Shown here piece by piece: positions 1-12,263 of a stretch of 64,000 nucleotides of DNA (within the stretch, counting starts at the first letter, position 1; each line of letters starts with the position of its first letter). Where the stretch lies: positions 53,370,933-53,434,932 of the forward strand of contig NC_052619.1 of NCBI RefSeq assembly GCF_016545825.1, written 5' to 3'. The notes under the pieces are model-generated. The model saw only the letters and a program-made list of their open reading frames with translations, did no database searches and was not told where the DNA came from. Source of the DNA: Eucalyptus grandis. Its lineage: Eukaryota; Streptophyta; Magnoliopsida; Myrtales; Myrtaceae. Position numbers and translations under genes: made by a program.

Positions 1-1300
1 TTAGAAATTCTCTTTGGATGGTTTCTCCTTGCTTTTATGTTTACCAGCTAGACGTATGCATGTTGATTGCATCGTTATTATTTGATTTATGACAATTCAT
101 TAGAGATCCTCATCGATTTGCTACTTCACATATTTCAAAGTTGATACCTTCTGCTTTGCATTGGAGATAGCTTTGCTATACCGTAGACAATTAGATGGAA
201 TGTGTGTTGGAAGGTCATAGCATTATGGTTCTCATCCTGGAATTTTGTAGCATAATCAACTCATTGTTGCAATTGTGAAGAAGACGGACTTTTGTATTGA
301 TATGCTTACGTTCAGTTTATTTTCCTAGAAAGGGTGTGCTTCTTAGTGGGATTTGCAAATGTTATGGAGATGTTATAAAATGAAGAATGAGGAATTTCAC
401 TTGGATTGCGGCATCAAAAGAAGGTGCAGCAAAGCTTCCTTCTGTGACAAGAGAGGAGAACTATTTAGCTTCTCCAAGATATCATAAATCATCTTATAGT
501 TGAGGCTAAATTTTAGTATTGTCTGTGCATAGGACATATGATAAGCATTGACTTGGGGTCAGAAATTATATAAATGGAATCCTGTAATCTCTCCATTTTT
601 TCCTACATTTTGTAGGAATTGTTATGCCTAGGTGATTATCTGTAATAGGAGTCCTTCCATTCACCTCAAGTTATAGTAGAGGATTCTTTTAGGTTTTAAG
701 ATTGATGAGAAGTATTGAGGGAGACATCTCAAACCACTGCCTTTTTGCTGGTTTCTGATATTGCCGAGAGGAATTAAAGTTAGCGAAAACTCACAGAACT
801 TTTGTGCAGGGAGCTGTGGCTACTTGGGCAACTTTGCAAATGAAGACCGAATGAAGGACATTGAAGGATGACATTTAATTTGGACTGTAATCCCTTTTAC
901 AACTTGGGTTGGTAAATTGTGTATTCATTTGTTGACAGCCAAAAACTTGAAGATCAGTGAGGGAAGTCGTTGCCTATTGACGAAATTGTTAAATTTGTTT
1001 AACTTGATATGAAGTTTCAGTTGGATGGTTAGCCCTTTTTCTTCAAGAAATCATTAGAACAGGTTGAAGGGATTTATTTTGCAATTTGGGGCATCATACG
1101 TAATGTTTTTGGGGATAAAAGGTTTATTTATGCAAATCAGATTGTTTATTAATCTTTTTCGTGGGGCCCTAAGGATGAATATTGATTTTCATTTAGATGA
1201 GTGTTCTCTTCATTGATATGCAATAGAACTTGCTAATTAGTACCAAAATGTTCTTTTAATAGGAAACACTTGAAAGGGTTGTCTGGACAGGGAGAAGTAT
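1..1300 (+). repeat. TNL 3'-flank block, copy in block A
   Basis: Noncoding sequence that closely resembles 50218-51330 and, less closely, 49190-50200. Shared landmarks are the stretch around ttctctttggatggtttc (about position 10, 49201 and 50222) and gtgcagggagctgtggc (about 805, 49992 and 51008), which looks like a splice acceptor followed by an untranslated exon. In block B the same sequence lies directly downstream of a TNL, so here it probably belongs to a TNL whose coding part is left of the window. No open frame of note. Confidence 0.6.
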
Positions 1301-1402
1301 TGGGTGCGCTTTAAGTGGAGTTCAAGGTAGTCTTAGTTGCACCTGCCAAAACCATTTTGGACCTTTCGATGTGAAATTGGTGTTCAAGGTAGTCTTAGTC
1401 AT

Positions 1403-3308
1403 GAGTATGATGGGCACTCACTCACAGGAAACACGGATTTCGGAATTCATGGAATGGATGGTCTTAGAAAGACCGCTCTGACCAAAATCATCTACATTCA
1501 GCTTTCACATTCACCGTTGCCTTCTTTCTGACACCCATGAAACTTTAGAACTCAAGGGCGTTGAGTACTTGCTCAATCAACTCATTCTGCATGTCCTCAA
1601 AAGGAAATAGACAGAAATAAGTAATTTTAATGAAAAGATCAAGATAATGAAAGATAGGCTGTCTAGTAAAAAAGTTCTCGTTCTTTTGTATGATGTTGAT
1701 CAGAAGAATCAATTGAATGTATTCATGAGTAATCGTGATTGGTTTGATGGGGAAGCAGGCTTATATTTACCACTAGAATCAAAAATGTTTTCTATGTTGA
1801 TGAAATTGATTGGAAATGCGAACTTATTGTTATGGATTTCAACTGATCTCTTTAAATTTTTAGAAAACATTCCATGTAGAAGTGGAATTGTCACTTTGAA
1901 GAAGTTGGAAAGAGTTCTTCATGCAGAAGTTAATGCTAAGTTGAAATAAGTTATGAGGCATTAGAAGATGGAAAAAAAGAAAATCTTTCTCAATATAGCT
2001 CATCTTTTCGTTGGATATGACAAAGACATCATGGTTCATGTTGGAATGAGCCCACATATTTTCTAGAAGAAGTTATGGAAGTCGTAGAGAACATGTCCTT
2101 GATAGCGAATCTTGAGGATAACAAAATATGGATGGATGATCAGCTAAAAGGCCTAGAAGAGAAATCACCTGTCAAAATGGTGGTATGAAAATAGAGAAGC
2201 AGAGTAGACTGTTGAATCACGGAGAAGCATTAGATTTGCTGATGAGAAGCAAGGTAAAATTCTGCAATGATCTATTTCCAAGTTCAATAACACAAGTAAT
2301 ATGCCCCTTTAATTTGGAGACTTATTTCTATTACTCCATTTTCTTTAGCACCGTACTCATCTACCGCACTAATATTTAACGTCCTGTAATGCTATGGGAG
2401 GATTTTACTCGACCTTCATAAAAAATGAACTGGAAGCCTTTTGGCGGGGGAAAGACGAAGTCGAAGCTCTTTGTCTCAAGTTTGACCATCGATGACAATG
2501 CAGCCAGGCCTTTTGGAGACTTTCCAACCTAAGATTCTCTCAAGTTGATAGTGTAAACTTGCAGGTTGAACTTATGGAAGACCTTCGTGCACAAATGAGG
2601 CTTTTCTTTGACACAACATTCCGTCGAATGTTCTTCCAACATGTAGTTTCCAGAAGAAGTCACGTTTCCTTCCCGAATTGCGATGGCGGGGATGACACTC
2701 CTCCCATATTCAAAATAACAATTTTTGCAGTCATCTCAGTTTGTCTTGGAGCAAAGTTACAGAGAAATGGGATCGTTGGAGCCACATTAAGTAATCATAA
2801 TGCTGTGGATCATCTCTTATACATTGTGTCGTATCTCGATTAGATCCAAACCTTATCTTAGCAAGCTCTTTCTGTGGCAGATGGCAAACTGATTATGCGT
2901 CATGGATCTAACGTGTTGCAAACACTTCTAATAGAACTCCCGACTATATGTTAATTTAGAACGACTGACTTGGAGTAGTCATGTGAAAGCTTGGTCCAAA
3001 TTGACGATCCATTGGTCAGTTGAATCACTTAGCTTCCTTAAATGTGAAGTACTACAAGAAACTTTGCAACCTACTGGATAAGCTTGAAAAACTAGAATCT
3101 TTAAAGAACTGATTGATTGCACATCGATTCGGAAATCCCTGAATATCAAGCATTGACGGATCTCAAAATTAATTGTTCATCATTGAAGATAAACAATTAC
3201 GCAACTTCCCATCAACTAGAGCTCTTACAAGCCTTGTATACACAAACTGATGCTAGTATTATTATGTTCGAGTGCATTAATTTTGTTAATTTACAGGATG
3301 GTCATTAA
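1403..3308 (+). pseudogene. Decayed TNL NB-ARC/LRR pseudogene
   Basis: Pieces of the NB-ARC and start of the LRR of a TNL, in the same order as in the gene at 43790. A P-loop relic reads GIHGMDGLRKTALTK (around 1443-1490), where glycines and the lysine-serine pair of Walker A have changed. A kinase-2 relic, KKVLVLLYDVDQKNQLN, lies at 1665-1720 with the first Asp changed to Tyr. The RNBS-B and GLPL segments are missing: the frame runs from kinase-2 into KKLERVLHAEVNAKLK (about 1900-1946). An RNBS-D relic (IFLNIAHLFVGYD) is at 1982-2020 and the end of the NB-ARC exon (MKIEKQSRLLNHGEALDLL) at 2185-2250, followed by a GTAAAA donor-like site. The next exon relic (EVEALCLKFDH) starts near 2450. Stops and frameshifts separate all pieces. 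No TIR exon is present. This cannot encode a working receptor. Confidence 0.85.
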
Positions 3309-3319
3309 TGTGAGATCTT

Positions 3320-4400
3320 TGGAAATTGCTAGTTTGTACTTTAGATTTGAGGCCAATACCCGTGCCTTATAAAATTATGCTTTGTTACAGCTTAAACAAT
3401 GAAGGACATAATCAAATATGTAGGCTGTAATCAGTTATAAAAGATCTTTCATTCACCTTTTGATTATCCTAAAGGAGCTTTAGGTTTTTATACTGATAGG
3501 AAGAATCGTTCCCTGACGAAAGTCCCATATGATGATTTGAGCTTTTTCTCTGGATAGTAAGAGATGGAGTCTTTCTGTGCAGGTAAACTATGGCTCTCAA
3601 TTAATGCTTACAATTAAAAACCAGCTGGTCAGGTAAAGAAAGATACGAGTAAGATGACAAAACATTATTTCTTTCCCAACAATTTGGTATTATACTCTAG
3701 CCTTTACCGTAATGTACAAACTCTACCTAATCTTATAGTGTCAAGGACTTGGTCTCTTGCACAATGTGCTTTAAACGGTCATAATAGGCAATATATGCTT
3801 TGAAATGAAGAAGAAAATTTAGTTTTTCAAGAGTTTGTCAAGTTTCCATTATTGTTAATTCCTACATATCAGGAAAAAGCAAAAAAAAAAAAAAAAGAGA
3901 GAAGAAGTTAAAAGCTTACAACTCTTGTTCCAAAGGCTGATTAGATTATTGTTATAAATCAATGCCAAGACGATAGAAATTGTTTACCTCCTGAAAAATA
4001 AAATTTAGCAGAGTTTGCCAGTGGAAATGATGCAGGACAAGGTCATCATCTGTTTCCAAGATGGCTGATTTGATAGTTCATCTGCATAACTAGGCCAGGA
4101 AAAAGTTGAAGTACTTTGGCCAAAAAATCTTATGCGCCAATGTGCTTGTAGCATAAGGAAAGGTTACAACTTGAGAAGTGGTCTCTCGACAGAGTCTTTG
4201 TTTCACCTTATAAAACCGGTTAATTGCCTAACCGTGCAAGTCTCACAGTTCCAAAATTTCGCCCATCTGCTAATTTTGCAAAGTTCAACACGAGTTCAAG
4301 CCCCAAAAAGGGGGGAAAAAGAAGGAAAATAGCTGCATGATTCAACTATGAATAGCTCAACTCAGCATCCACACATTATGTCTGGTAAACAGCCACAGGC
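3320..4400. other. Spacer shared by blocks A and B
   Basis: No gene seen. The stretch matches 52.5-53.4 kb in the same order, for example the pair around 3480/52735 (gagctttaggttttt-like) and 4190-4310/53270-53350. The 4130-4320 segment ends in a tRNA-B-box-like string (gagttcaagcc) followed by purine-rich sequence and may be a very old SINE shared by both blocks. That reading is weak. A 15-17 base A run lies near 3882-3898. Confidence 0.4.
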
Positions 4401-6858
4401 CCAAGATTAGATCGACAGACAAACATGCAAACACATTCATTGAATTGAAATCCTGGAGTTGTATTTACAAGGAATTCAACTTTGTGCTATTTACATTTAG
4501 AGTGAATTTGAGTAGAGCTCCTATGGATCTTATGGATATGGACAATGGATCAATGGAATGTATTTTGTGACCAAACTTCATCACAGAGGTCCCGGATGAT
4601 TAATGACGAACCAGGTGCTGACCCAGGAGAATTTCAACTGAAGTTGCTCTTGGCATCGGAGTCTGCAGCCTCAATGCAGAAGGATAAGGATTCCTAGAAA
4701 GCATAAGATTTCCTTTGACATCTTCACCTCCATATTCCGTCAATAGTGCATCCACAACGATTTTGCATGATCCCCATGTCTCAGCCATTAATTCCACACT
4801 ATAGTAAGACTAAATGGTCTACAATGTTGTCCCATTTACCAATCTGAAGAAACACACCCTCATCAGTTGTCCACAATATTCCTGGTACAAATGGACATTC
4901 TCCAGAACAAGCTAGTCTATCACACCACTTATTGCATGTAGCATGATAAATCCACGAAAATAATTACTTGAACAAGTAGCTACGACTGAAACTAGCTCCT
5001 AACTTGCTGCATGATGAATATTCTCCAGATGTATCCCAATCCTTCTCAAACTGGTAAACCAGACTACCAAATCCTATATTATACAGCCATACCTACAACA
5101 AAGGGAAGATTACAATAACATGTGAACACTGTTATGAGTATGATTAGTCACCAGAGAAGCAGGTGGAATCAAATCATTTTCACATTATCTCACATCAATA
5201 TGTTTATCTGTGGTTAACTTTGAGCTAGTCACCAATAATTTCAAGCATTAGTGTACATACATAATTTAGACTGTATAATTGCACAGAAATTTAAGACTAG
5301 GTAGTCACCCATCACATGCACGCGATACATAGCAAACATCATATGTGTATTAAACTATGGAATAGGTACGAAAGATTAATGATGGCTTTTGCAGGAATGA
5401 GAGTTACTCAGATATTTTTAAAGGTCAGGAGTCCTACAAAATACCCTGCTTTGTAGAGAAGATAAACAAACAAGACAGTTATAATTTATACACTGAATAC
5501 AATGTTGGAATATATAAGACTTCACTGCCTATGTAGGTCGATAGAAATGCGAAGCAATCGTCAAATTCAGTCAGTGACAATTCCCCATTATTTATTTGAT
5601 ATTCTGTCAAGATCAAAGCTATACCTACCTAGGGAAGTGATGGCATGTCTCCTGTGGGAACTGAGAATAGTACGGAGGCAAATGAGGCAGAACAACAAGT
5701 CCAGTAGTAATTAGAAATGTTATTGGCACACGGTCACTGTAGTAAGACAAAAACACTGCATTGCTAATACGAGGTTGTCCAAATGTTAAAACCTGAACAT
5801 TCCATGCTTCGTGATTGACCTGGAAAATAAGAGTTTCAGTTATTTAAGTAAATCAAGCAAATGGTGATCTGGAAAAAACAGCTTCAGCACACAAAATTAG
5901 ACAGCCAAATAACTTGAAAATTAATACACAATGGCCCTTTCAAGACAGGAAAAAAAAAAAAACACTTTGTGTCAATAACCATGTATTACATTTTACATAC
6001 AAAGATGAACGATAGAGTAGCCGTTTCTCTTCATGAGGGTTGAAGGTCTAGCATTAACTCCATCAAAAACCCCACATGCAACAAAACCAAACCCACCCTC
6101 AGCACCAAAAAAAGGTGTTAATAATATGGAATAGTGAGATTAGGCGTGAATTTACAATGGAGGCGCAATTAATTGCTTCCACAAGAAGCACTAGGATGTT
6201 GGTGGGGTGAGTCACATCCTGGTAGTAACATAAACATTCCAGGATCGTGGTGAAAATGCCCCTTGAACTACAAAACTTACTGTCATAAACAGCAAAGGAG
6301 AAACTAAATCTTAAAAAGGATCATGACGCATGGGCGTGACATCACAATTGGCTTGAAACAATTTTCAGCAAGAAACCAGAAAAAAGAATTAAAAAAAAAA
6401 GTAAAATTTTAAATCACTCAAATGTGTTACTACAAGATGCTATACTTGCTACTAATACTATGAAAAAAGGTATAGTCTAAAGTTCATGCAACCTATATCA
6501 TATCATAGGCCACACAAACATTGTATAATCAGACTCCCAAGATAAAGTTTAACTCTCAAAAATCACCACTTGTCATGGAGATGGGAATCAATAGGACATG
6601 AATTTGGATTGAGTTCCATTTCTGGGACCAGTTGTGCAACAGGTGCCTAAAAAAGTACCCTGGACCACTCTGCTTAATAAAGCTGAGGGAGAAGGCATAA
6701 CTTAGACATCTTAGAATTGGCTCCAGCCTACAACATATCTGGCTCTGTAGTCCAACTGAAAAGGGGCTGCTTCTTTTGATTAGAGAGAGACAGAGACAAA
6801 AACAGCACACAAAACGCATATTTAGGATCAATATATAATTTATCTTAAAATGCATTAG

Positions 6859-8349
6859 TAGGGATGTGCAACCGGACCAGATCAACCCGATTCCCGGATC
6901 GGCCCACCCGGAAAATAGGGTTGGGAACCGATTCCGGTTAAAACCGGTCCGGGAACCGGTTCCCAAAGTTCAGACCCTGTTTGAACCGGTCTGGGAACCG
7001 GTTCCGAGGGAATACCCACCCGGGAACCGGATCGACCGGACCGGTTCGGGAACCGGTTTGAGAACCGGTTTTTAAGACAAAACCCTAATTCGTTTCTAAC
7101 TTTCTATCTTTACTCTCAAGCTCTCACAGTCACCTCCGCCGATCCATCCGAGTGCTGCGCCGCTAACGCTGCTTCCGCTCACCCACCGTCCTCCAGATCA
7201 GGGCCCCCATCCTGGTCCCAGCCATCCTCGCCACCTCGGCGCCGTCGGAGAGAGAGTAGGTTTCCGGAGAGGTTGAAAAGAGGCTTCCCGGGGCTCCCTT
7301 TGCTCTGGTTTTCTTCATCTGAAACCAGAGAGCGGTTGGCTAGAGGAGCAAAAAGGGATTTGATTCTCTCAAGGTCTGAAGATCCCTTTTCCGATTTGGT
7401 CACTCCTTGTGGGATCTCGGGAAAAAGTTGTCCGGCAGATCCATCGGTAGCACGCGCGCTGGAGCGAGAGCGAGAAGCGAGAAGAAACGCGGGTTTTGTT
7501 TGGTAAAGGTCCTTTTTTTATTTTCTTGGTTTCTGGGTTTTCAGCATCTCCGGAAAAAGCTTTTGAATTGCACTGCGTGAGATCTTTTCGGCATTTTGGG
7601 TTGATCAGTTGATCATTACATTCCATCGATTGAGGGCAATGTTTTCGTGTTTTTCGGGTTCGAGAGAATCTCTTTGGGGTGGCGTTGTATGGGGTAAGTA
7701 GGATTGTTATGATTGCATTGGTTTTGTCATGACTTGCTTCCGATGCTCTTCAGCGATTGTTTGTTTTGGGTTGGTGCTCTAAGGTTGTGGGTTGATGATT
7801 TTGAGTTGGGATTTGCGGATCTTGGGGCAATTCTCAAACTTTTACAAACAGGGTAAGGTGTTTCTAAAATTGTTTTTGGCGTTTGATTGAGGCGTGTTTC
7901 TTTTCTTGGCTTGGTAATGGGCAAATGTCAGGATGGGTTGTTTGGCTAGAATGAATATATGACAGAGCTGGTAAATTTCCTCCCTCCCCAGCGTCAAAAT
8001 GTGGATTATATGTAGTTATGGTGTTTTTGTCTGAATTGTGTTTCTTGACAAACGCTGCTGAGTTTTACTTTGGCTTGGCCAAATATTAGCCAGTTCATTC
8101 AACCACATGGTCATTTTGGTGAATTATTTGTTCTCGTCCAGTTAATATAAAGATACGGCAATTTTTATGCAAAACAGGTTCTAATATAAACAGGGTCGAC
8201 CCTGTTCCCGGATCGGAAAAACAGAGTGAGTCGGGAACAGGGTCCAATCTAAACAAGGGGTCGGGACACATTCAAAAAAGAAGCGGTTATAACAGAAGTC
8301 GGATACGGTCAGTGTCTGACCCTACCCACCCTGGACCCGATCACCCCTA
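6859..8349. mobile_element. hAT-type nonautonomous DNA transposon
   Basis: A 1491-bp insertion in an intron of lipase relic A1. It is flanked by an exact 8-bp duplication, TGCATTAG, at 6851-6858 and 8350-8357. The ends are inverted: the left begins TAGGGATGTG and the right end, read in reverse, begins TAGGGGTGAT. An 8-bp duplication with short TAGGG-type ends fits the hAT superfamily. Empty sites are visible in the paralogous introns near 11930, 55980 and 59670. The subterminal 200 bp on the left is full of palindromic GGAACCGGTTCC-like strings. The interior (7090-7620) is GC-rich and resembles a captured promoter or 5' leader. No transposase is encoded. Confidence 0.85.
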
Positions 8350-8939
8350 TGCATTAGCACTTCAAGATTATATGACATAAAATTTGAGCTTCAAGGACTT
8401 TAAAAAGTTATATGTCCATACCATAAGCATATCAACAATCCCATAAAGTTTCCAGCAACTAAACTTTGTAATGATTAATTGGAAGTGTCTTGAATCACTA
8501 TATTTAGGTATTCAACCAACTTGAAGCTCCATAGGTTAACAGGTAAGATTCAATTCACACAACTAGATACTTCAATAGTTGGTGGTTCTAGTAAAGGGCT
8601 GTATGCACCCCCATTCGGCTTGTGTTTTGTCTATGAGTTGATCTACCAAAAACGAAAGAAAACAAGATGCTGTCTATAACGAACTGAAAAAGTAAATATG
8701 AGAGCAATGGAAAGTTCAAGATCCACATAAAGAGCCTAGACTCTTCAACACAGATTTGGCAGAGAATTCCAGATGACTCTTAACAGATTATAAACTGGAT
8801 ACTTGGAATAACACAATACGAAAAAAATAAAATAAAATAAAATTCACAAGTCCCGACTACAACAGTTTTTTTGACTATCTTACCACAAGATCAAGTCCGC
8901 AAAAGCATGCCACAGCCCCTCTAACAGAATGCCCTATCA

Positions 8940-10026
8940 AGGGGTCTCAGTAGTTCAGTTCGGTTTTCTTGAAAAACTGAATTGAACCAAACCATTAGAG
9001 TGCACACTTGAACTGAACTGAACCTCGAACCAAACCGGCTCGGTTCGGATCAGTTTTCGTTTTTTTTCTATTTTTTCAATAAACTCTAATATTAAAAATC
9101 AAGCGTGACAAAACTCAAGAGGCAAAAACCCAAACATGTCAAATGTACCTCCAATGAGCATACCTATATAAACAGCCAATCCATAAAGCAGATCTTAAGC
9201 GTCAAGAGCTCTAGTATCAGCCTTCATTCCATTCAAGATTTCATGACTCCGCCCCAACCATATTCAGATTCCAATAAAAGAAATAACAAAACGGGGGTCA
9301 AACTTTTGAAGGGAAAAGACCAGCACTCCCCAGCCCCAATAAACTGGCATTGCCAATTTCATCACCATATTAAGCAGACCCATAAATCTTCCGTTTCCGT
9401 TTTCCAGGTGAACTACTCAACCCACCAAAACAAACGCACAGAACTCCCAACCGAAACCAAGGAAAAAAAAAAAAAAAAAAGAACTTGGACCCCAATCGCC
9501 AACAGAAACCCATGATGTGTCCTTCATCAAGCACTATTTCGTCCGTCAGAAAAGATTAAAAAAAAAAAAAAAAAAAAAGAAGAAGAGAAACTAGAGAGAT
9601 GGAGCTTGGAAGCGGTTGGGGGGTTACAGAGGGGAGAAGCTCGAGGACGAGTGGGTTAAAATAGAGAGGGAGAGGGGACCAAACTCGTTGGTTGAGCTTC
9701 ACTTTGGGGAGCGAATCATCAATGCGCAGAGGGAGCGACAGATGCGAATATGTGTGTTTTTTCTCCTGAGGTTTCTTGGAGCGACGAATATGTCTTGAGT
9801 ACCCAAGGCCAAGAGTTCGCTTCGAGGAGAGAGAGAGGGAGAGGGAGAGATTCGGAGGAAACGAGAGATTGAGAGCATTTTTTACTTTTTACGGCTTCCA
9901 GAGTGAATTTTTTATTTGGACGGTTCAATTCGCTTCACCAAACCGGACCGATAAAATCCGAATCAATAAAAGAAAATTTGGTTTTTCTCATTATCCGAAC
10001 CGAAAATATATGAAATTTCTATTTGG
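8940..10026. mobile_element. Unclassified 1.09-kb insertion in lipase exon
   Basis: Comparison with lipase relic B2 (60225-60385) shows foreign sequence inside the catalytic exon. Homology stops after TCA at 8937-8939 and resumes with TCA at 10027-10029, suggesting a 3-bp target duplication. The left end is AGGGGTCTCAGTAGTTCAGT and both subterminal parts are rich in CGGTTCGGTT-type strings, but I see no clean terminal inverted repeat. The interior has A runs (about 9462-9480, 9559-9578) and a GA-rich stretch (9820-9850). Small open frames inside have no recognisable domain. A PIF/Harbinger-like origin is possible (TNA duplication) but unproven. Confidence 0.6.
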
Positions 10027-11300
10027 TCACCATGGTGTTGATGTGTATAAATTCTTGGCTCTTATAATAGCATCCAAAATATCAGGTCGAATTGTCATAT
10101 CGTGATAAGCATAATACAATCCACAATGAACCTAGACAAAGCTTAATTAAGATGGTTTGTAACTCAATCCAAATTAGAAGTATCAATGGCTTGCAAGAGG
10201 CTAATAATCTCTAGAACACACCATGGCACCGGCATGCTGAGGTAGTTTATGTCGAGCAATTCCAATAGAGATCTTCAACCCAATTCTGTATGCTGTAAAT
10301 ATAAATAGAAGTAGCCACAGCATTAAGGTCCATGGCCACCCCAACATATGCCTAAAAATAATATATATATAGAGAATAACAAGGATATGCAATTCAAACA
10401 TAAATGTGTCACAATACGCTTTTTCTCTTACCAAAAAAAAAAAAACATAAATGTGTCACAAGCGTGCAAATTGTTAGGTGACTGCGACACGAGTTATATA
10501 CCTAGAAGCAATGCTGAACACGAATCATCAATTCATTGAATCCGAACCTCTACTTTTAGATCAAAAGGCATTGATAACCAGTTCAAAAGCTACTAAAAGG
10601 AAGCAGCTTATATGCCCACAAAATGTCCTCTCAAGAATTAGCCATTTAGTGCTAAGGATCCATTCTTCAAGCAACCTTAGCAACAATGTCGTGTTAAAAC
10701 ATATTAAATTACCTTGGTCTTTTCATCACATCTTGGACAAGTCCAACTATTAAGTTCTAGCAAATCTTACATGTAAACCTGCAAAATAAAAAGCTTTGCA
10801 TCTAATTACAATTTTATTGCTTTGAAATGGTGAAACCTGAAGGGTAATAGCAACAAGCTATGGGTAAATGCGAAAATCTTTATAGATAACACTTACAGCA
10901 GATGCGTACTCCACCAAGATCGTCACAAGAGTGTGATTATAAACAGCTATATGAGCCTTGGAGCTCACTCTAAGTTATGCATTTACCAATTTAGAAAATT
11001 GAAAATTGAAAATGCAATCACAAGTTCATCCAATTACAAGCAATGGAGCAACTTTCTTATGTCTCTAGCAAGCTATTTCAACAAATTAAGTGAGAAGAAC
11101 ACTTTAAGGAAACATCAACTCAAAACAATATTTCAGTATATTTCTATTGCCCTTCATGAACTTAAAGAGCTATATATTCAATGCAATGCAATGAAAGGAG
11201 AATAAGTAAACAACACGAGGCTCCTCTTTTCCATAAAGCTACTCCACTGAAACCTACAAGCTACAGTCCATTACTCGACTGGAGAAAAGCTAAAGAACTT

Positions 11301-11331
11301 ATGTATGTATGTATGTATGTATGTATGTATG
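11301..11331. repeat. (ATGT)n microsatellite
   Basis: About seven and a half perfect copies of ATGT, in intron 1 of lipase relic A1. The corresponding introns of the other copies do not contain it. Confidence 0.95.
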
Positions 11332-12053
11332 AAGAAATAGCGGGGTGAGATCTATATCAAACAATTATATAAAAATTCGATCAATCTGACCATATTAAAA
11401 AGGACCATGATGCAAGGGAACGGCCATGACCCACGGGCATGATGTCACAATTAGCTTAGAATAATTTTCAGCAAGAAACCAGCAAACAGAAATGACACAT
11501 AAAATCATCCAAGTGTTTGGACGAGATTTCACAGTTGCTATTAATATTTCAAGAAAAGGTTTAATCTAAAGTTCATGCAACCTATGACCCTATCGTAGGC
11601 CACGTGAATGTTTGTATAATCCAAGTCAAAGACAAAGTTTGACCATCCAAAATCACAACTTGTCATGGATAAGAGAATTAATGAAAGATGACTTTGGGGT
11701 GGGTACCATTTCTGGCACCAGTTCCACAACAGCTGCCTTTAAAACTCTGGACCACTTGTCCAATAAAGCTGAGACAAAAAACATAAGTTAGACATTTTAG
11801 AATTGGCTCTGGCCAACAACATGTATGGCCCTAGTCCAACTAAAAAGGAGCCGCTTCTTTTGGTTAGAGAGAGAAAAACAAAAACAAGGCACAAAACACA
11901 TATTTAGGATCAATATATCTTAGTTTAAAATGCATGAGCACTTCAAGATTACATGACAAAATTTGAATTTCAAGTGCTTGCAAAAGTTACATATCCAGAC
12001 CATAAACATATCAATAATCCCACAAAGTTTTCAGCAAGTAAACTTTGTAATGA

Positions 12054-12263
12054 ATAACCAGTAGGGTTTACCCCAGTGGCCACCCTTTTAACATGAAAGG
12101 AAGAGGTAGAGGGTTCGAATCCCCACCTTCTCGAGGGGTTGAGGTGGGGATGATTTAATTTCAAGTATGGGTTTTGACTCCCACACATTGTAAGGAGAAA
12201 TGACAAAAGTCTAAGAGTAAGAGTTAGTGTAGAAGTAGAGTAGGACCAAAAAAAAAAAAAAAA
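12054..12263 (+). mobile_element. tRNA-derived SINE with poly(A) tail
   Basis: About 210 bp flanked by a 14-bp direct repeat, AAACTTTGTAATGA, at 12040-12053 and 12264-12277. It contains a pol III B box, GGTTCGAATCC, at 12112-12122 and ends in about 16 or more A bases. This is the layout of a plant SINE. The empty site is seen at about 8465 and 56090 in lipase relics A1 and B1. B2 has a short A-rich remnant at the same site (59786-59816). Confidence 0.88.

Larger units (their letters stand above)
4597..11395 (-). pseudogene. Class-3 lipase pseudogene A1 (lacks exon 1)
   Basis: Relic of a plant class-3 (fungal-type, alpha/beta-hydrolase) lipase. Reading on the minus strand: exon 2 with VYNHTL and VEYASA at about 10921-10997 (GT donor intact); exon 3 at about 10697-10765, where a TAA replaces the Ser after VYM; exon 4 near 10493-10540; the QNWVEDLYW exon near 10215-10300 with a one-base deletion; the catalytic exon split by an insertion into 8884-8939 and 10027-10131; exon 8 at 5629-5819 with FGQPRISNAVFLSYYS and VLPHLPPYYSQFP; and a 3' exon ending near 4600 with MAETWGSCKIVVDALLTEYG. 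The nucleophile motif reads GHSVRGAVA instead of the family's GHSxGGA. Exon 1 (signal peptide) and promoter are missing: at about 11395 intron 1 is joined to an internal intron of copy A2. Family identity is strong; the gene is dead. Confidence 0.85.

Noticed and set aside
6556..7626. Frames of 69-136 codons around the hAT element
   Set aside because: They run across the element boundary or through palindromic CCGG repeats and have no domain.
9105..9515. 136-codon lysine-rich frame
   Set aside because: Inside the insertion in lipase A1, runs through an A tract, no domain.
12054..12263. A functional tRNA gene
   Set aside because: The B box is good, but there is no cloverleaf with acceptor stem; the poly(A) and 14-bp duplication show a SINE.
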